NCBI GenBank assembly: GCA_963629575.1
Contig: CAVGIM010000066.1
Location: forward strand, 1-8,610
Direction: 5' to 3'
Length of the DNA: 8,610 bases
DNA from: Hallerella sp963629575
GTDB lineage: Bacteria; Fibrobacterota; Fibrobacteria; Fibrobacterales; Fibrobacteraceae
Shown here: positions 6,239-8,610 of the stretch, piece by piece
Layout: each line of letters starts with the position of its first letter
How positions within the stretch are numbered: position 1 is the stretch's first letter
The notes under the pieces: generated by a model
Database searches by the model: none
Seen by the model: the letters and a program-made list of their open reading frames with translations, nothing else
Told to the model about the DNA's origin: nothing
Made by a program: the position numbers and the translations under genes

Positions 6239-7264
6239 ATGCGCTTTTTGAATCTCTTGAAAAAATCTGTATTCCCGGTAATGCTTTGTTCGGCGATGGT
6301 TTCCGCGCAGCTTGCGAACGGGAAAAACTTTGACGTGATCCGCGTCGGCAAGACGGGAATCTCGCAGGCTCATGTCGATAGTCTCGCGGATGCGCTCGAA
6401 AAGGCCCAGACGCGCGGACGCGCGGTCTCCGTGCCGCCCGAGGCAAAGAAGCAGCTCCGCTGGGCTGTCATCGACAATCTGGTCGGCCAGGAACTGGTGA
6501 AGCTCGAAGCGAAGGCTCTTGGCATCAAGGTGCCGAAAACTCGCGTCGATAGCGTCGCGACGCTTTTCAAGAAACAGTATCCGAGCCTGGATGTATTCAA
6601 CAAGGAACTGAAGAAGAACGGCATCACGGAAGCGCAGTTCAACGCACGCATCGAGCAGCAGCTCCAGAGCGACATCCTTCTCGAAACGAAGGTGCCCTAC
6701 CCGACGGATCCGACCGAAAAGCAGATTGCCGCCTACTGGGAACTGAACAAGGCGGAGGCTCTTTCGAACGTTAGCGATACGGTTAGCGGCGCGCGCATTC
6801 TCCTGAAGGACAAGAAGGGCGAATCGAAGCAGGCGATTGCGGACAAGAAGGAACTCCTGAAAGGCCTTGCGGCGCAGGTTCGCCTGGGCAAGGCGAGCTT
6901 TGCCGTTCTCGCCGCCCAGTATAGCGACGACGAAGATGCCAAGAAGACCGGAGGCGTAATGAACCGGTTTGTCGCGAAATCCAAGGGTGCCGATTTCGCG
7001 AAGGCGATTGACAAGCTTTCCGTGGGAGACATTTCGGAACCGTTCTCCACGAGTGAAGGTCTCCAGATTTTCATGCTCACCGAAAAGAACGACGGCAAGT
7101 TTGAAAATTACAAGGTCAAGATCGAATACATTCTGCGTGTCCAGGCGGAGCAGAACCGCCAGATGAAAATCAAGAACTATCTCGACGAACTTGCGAAGAA
7201 ATACACGGTCAAGTATCTGAACAAGGAATACACGCCGGAAAACGCGATCGGAGGAGCCAAGTAA
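6239..7264 (+). CDS. SurA/PrsA-like periplasmic parvulin chaperone
   Basis: A 341-residue exported protein. Residues 1-23 are a signal peptide (MRFLNLLKK, hydrophobic core, likely cleavage after VSA). Residues 67-150 form an all-helical SurA-N-like chaperone region (RWAVIDNLVGQELVKLEAKALGI, then NKELKKNGITEAQFNARIEQQL). Residues 183-285 form a PpiC/parvulin domain: ARILLK, FAVLAAQYSDDEDAKKTGGVM, FAKAIDKLSVGDISEPFSTSEGLQIFML. A C-terminal helix (YILRVQAEQNRQMKIKNYLDELAKKY) follows. The usual parvulin histidines are absent: the RHIL motif reads ARILL and the GYHI motif reads GLQIF, so prolyl isomerase activity is doubtful and a holdase role in outer-membrane protein folding is more likely. I chose ATG 6239 over the in-frame GTG two codons upstream because AGGG is well placed before it. 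The stop overlaps the prfB start (TAATG). Confidence 0.88.
   Translation: MRFLNLLKKSVFPVMLCSAMVSAQLANGKNFDVIRVGKTGISQAHVDSLADALEKAQTRGRAVSVPPEAKKQLRWAVIDNLVGQELVKLEAKALGIKVPKTRVDSVATLFKKQYPSLDVFNKELKKNGITEAQFNARIEQQLQSDILLETKVPYPTDPTEKQIAAYWELNKAEALSNVSDTVSGARILLKDKKGESKQAIADKKELLKGLAAQVRLGKASFAVLAAQYSDDEDAKKTGGVMNRFVAKSKGADFAKAIDKLSVGDISEPFSTSEGLQIFMLTEKNDGKFENYKVKIEYILRVQAEQNRQMKIKNYLDELAKKYTVKYLNKEYTPENAIGGAK
7250..7256 (+). promoter_or_regulatory. Strong ribosome binding site of prfB
   Basis: GGAGGAG lies seven bases before ATG 7264, inside the last codons of the parvulin gene. It is the strongest Shine-Dalgarno in the window and fixes the prfB start that leads into the frameshift site. 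Confidence 0.8.
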
Positions 7265-8386
7265 TGGCCGCAACTTCGCACACAGGGCTTGCCGAACTCC
7301 GCACGAGAATCGACAGGCTCCGGGGGTATCTTTGACCTCGGGTCTAAAGAGGTAGAACTTTCCGTTTTAGAAAAGCAGTCCGGCGACCCGGAACTCTGGA
7401 ATGACCAGGAGAAGGCGCAGGCGCTTCTCAAGAAAATCACTTCCCTGAAGAAAGTCATCGCAAGCTGGAACGAAGCTTCCGCGGCGTGCGACGATCTTTC
7501 CGAACTTTACGAAATGGCGAAGTCCGAACCGGATTCTCAGGAACTCTTCGACAGTGTCGAGAAGGATTACGGTGATCTTGTCAAGCGGGTCGATGAAATG
7601 GAATTCCGGCGAATGCTTTCCGGCCCGGATGACGCTTGTCCCGCGTTGCTCTCCATTCATCCGGGGGCGGGCGGTACCGAGGCTCACGATTGGGCGGAAA
7701 TGCTTTTTCGCATGTATAAGCGCTTTCTCGAACGCGAAGGCATGGATTTCAAGATTATCGATGTGCAGGAAGGCGAAGAAGCCGGAATCAACAGCGCGAC
7801 TATCGAAATCAAGGATGAATATGCCTACGGGCTTCTTCGATCGGAAATCGGCGTCCATCGCCTTGTCCGGATAAGTCCCTTTGACGCGAACGCTCGGCGG
7901 CACACGAGCTTTTGCGCGGTATTTCTCTACCCGGAACACGAAGATGTCGAGTTCGAAATCAATCCGGCGGATATTCGGGTGGACGTCTATCGCTCTTCGG
8001 GAGCCGGTGGACAGTATATCAACAAGACGGATTCCGCAGTCCGGATGACGCACATTCCAACGGGAATCGTCGCCAGCTGCCAGACGGAACGCTCGCAAAT
8101 CCAGAACCGCGCGACTGCGCTCAAGATGCTCACGACAATGGTCGCGGAGCACTACCGGCAGGAAGAGGAAGCGAAGCGCGATGCCCGACTCGCCGAAAAG
8201 AAGAAGGTGGAATGGGGATCGCAGATCCGCAGCTATGTCTTGCAGCCTTACCAGCTGGTCAAGGATTTGCGTACAAACGAAGAGACTTCTGACACGACGG
8301 GTGTTCTCGACGGAAAAATCAAGCCGTTTATCAACGCCTATCTGCTGAGCGCTTCCCAGTCGGCTTCCGCGGAAATCAGAGCTTAG
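7264..8386 (+). CDS. prfB: Peptide chain release factor 2 (with +1 programmed frameshift)
   Basis: Release factor 2 recognises UAA and UGA in the ribosomal A site and triggers hydrolysis of peptidyl-tRNA. Translation from 7264 reads 23 codons ending RLRGYL and meets in-frame TGA at 7333-7335; a +1 shift at CTT-TGA-C continues as DLGSKEVEL to TAG 8384-8386, giving 373 residues (E. coli RF2 has 365). Key motifs are the stop-codon selector SPF (204-206) within RLVRISPFDANARRHTSF and the catalytic GGQ (248-250) within SSGAGGQYINKTDSAVRMTH, followed by HIPTGI. The fragment downstream alone is not the natural product. The gene is coupled to the parvulin gene by a one-base overlap. The last codons (AGA GCT TAG) also form the first unit of a heptamer repeat array. 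Confidence 0.96.
7321..7336 (+). promoter_or_regulatory. Autoregulatory +1 frameshift site of prfB
   Basis: CGGGGGTATCTTTGAC differs from the E. coli prfB site only in its first base (A to C). The GGGGG core acts as an internal Shine-Dalgarno at the conserved spacing from CTT (codon 23), the slip codon, and TGA C is a poor termination context. When RF2 is scarce the ribosome pauses at TGA 7333-7335, slips one base forward and makes more RF2. The mechanism is established for the family; here it is inferred from sequence identity. Confidence 0.93.
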
Positions 8387-8419
8387 TTCGGAGAGCTTGG
8401 AGCTTAGAGACGTAGAGCG
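8378..8419 (+). repeat. Heptamer-phased repeat, left copy, overlapping prfB stop
   Basis: Six consecutive 7-base units of the AGAGCTT/AGAGACG type. The first unit (8378-8384) begins inside prfB and the second contains the rest of its TAG. The 42-base block matches 8556-8597 at 37 of 42 positions, unit by unit and in the same order and orientation, so the two are direct repeats. Confidence 0.8.
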
Positions 8420-8534
8420 GGCTTTTTACTTTTTGCCGAAAGGCTTTTGACGGTTCACGTCTAGGCTTTTTGTCGCCAAGCGACCTGTTTGGCCTGCCTG
8501 TCGGCAGACAGGCCTACCCGGCGGGGGGCGTGCC
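8420..8534. other. Non-coding segment with two small hairpins, between the direct repeats
   Basis: No gene is visible. The segment contains AGGCTTTT twice (8441-8448 and 8463-8470), a small hairpin GTCGC-CAA-GCGAC (8472-8484), and a perfect seven-base stem GCCTGTC/GACAGGC with a GGCA loop (8496-8513). Neither hairpin is followed by a T tract, so they are not typical intrinsic terminators. A minimal GCC-GAAA-GGC-TTTT at 8435-8448 could end prfB transcription weakly. Confidence 0.5.
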
Positions 8535-8597
8535 AGAGTTTAGTCGGGAGAACTTAGAGCTTAGTCCAGAGAACTTAGAGCTTAGAGACGCAGAGCG
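8535..8597 (+). repeat. Heptamer-phased repeat, right copy, nine units
   Basis: Sixty-three bases divide exactly into nine 7-base units: variants of AGAGCTT (AGAGTTT, AGAACTT), of AGTCCAG (AGTCGGG), and a closing AGAGACG, CAGAGCG. A higher 21-base period is visible, with AGAACTT, AGAGCTT repeating 21 bases apart. Units 4-9 are the direct repeat of 8378-8419. The remaining 13 bases to the window edge show nothing further. Confidence 0.8.
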
Positions 8598-8610
8598 ATC
8601 CGCTTTACAT

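Noticed and set aside
6200..7273. A 357-codon open frame on the minus strand opposite the parvulin gene
   Set aside because: Its translation is low-complexity (Leu/Arg/Phe-rich, no family motif), and the plus strand encodes a clear signal peptide, SurA-N and parvulin domain. It is a codon-bias shadow.
7264..7335. prfB as a pseudogene because of the in-frame TGA
   Set aside because: The TGA lies in the conserved programmed frameshift site and the downstream protein is intact with SPF and GGQ motifs.
8435..8448. GCC-GAAA-GGC-TTTT as a prfB terminator
   Set aside because: The stem is only three base pairs; too weak to annotate as a terminator, noted only as a possibility.

Overview
This window looks like chromosomal core-gene territory from a member of the Fibrobacterota, or a close relative in the Fibrobacter-Chlorobi-Bacteroidota group. 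The evidence is indirect. Several genes are preceded by elements of the TAnnTTTG class rather than a clear E. coli-type -35/-10 pair, most starts have weak Shine-Dalgarno sequences, secreted and lipoprotein genes are frequent, and the intergenic ends carry Fibrobacter-like low-complexity repeats. No phage, transposase, CRISPR or toxin gene was seen.

Layout. Positions 1-199 have no gene; they hold a possible fragment of a dispersed repeat and a ten-unit heptanucleotide tandem array (51-120). At 200-1213 (+) is a secreted protein of unknown function with an SH3-like N-terminus interrupted by a lysine-rich insertion. It converges on typA/bipA (1302-3158, -), and the two share a bidirectional intrinsic terminator. 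A 100-base divergent region separates typA from a rightward run of genes. These are psd (phosphatidylserine decarboxylase, 3259-4116), a divergent endonuclease III-like protein with an intact 4Fe-4S cysteine loop (4132-4974), a lipoprotein coupled to it by an ATGA overlap (4971-5828), and a GerW/YtfJ-family protein (5842-6177). After a likely terminator and promoter comes a two-gene unit: a SurA/PrsA-like parvulin chaperone (6239-7264) joined by TAATG to prfB (7264-8386). prfB keeps the classical +1 programmed frameshift. From 8378 to the right edge there is a second set of heptanucleotide repeats whose first unit overlaps the prfB stop codon; a 42-base block is duplicated on either side of a hairpin-containing segment.

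How the genes fit together. Most known functions are housekeeping: translation (TypA, RF2), membrane lipid synthesis (Psd) and envelope protein folding (parvulin-like protein). The features most worth a second look are the endonuclease III-like Fe-S protein that seems to lack the canonical glycosylase residues, the parvulin domain without its two usual histidines, two start codons only 4-5 bases from promoter-like elements (possible leaderless transcripts), and the 7-base-phased repeat arrays. I did not find a clear new multi-gene system.
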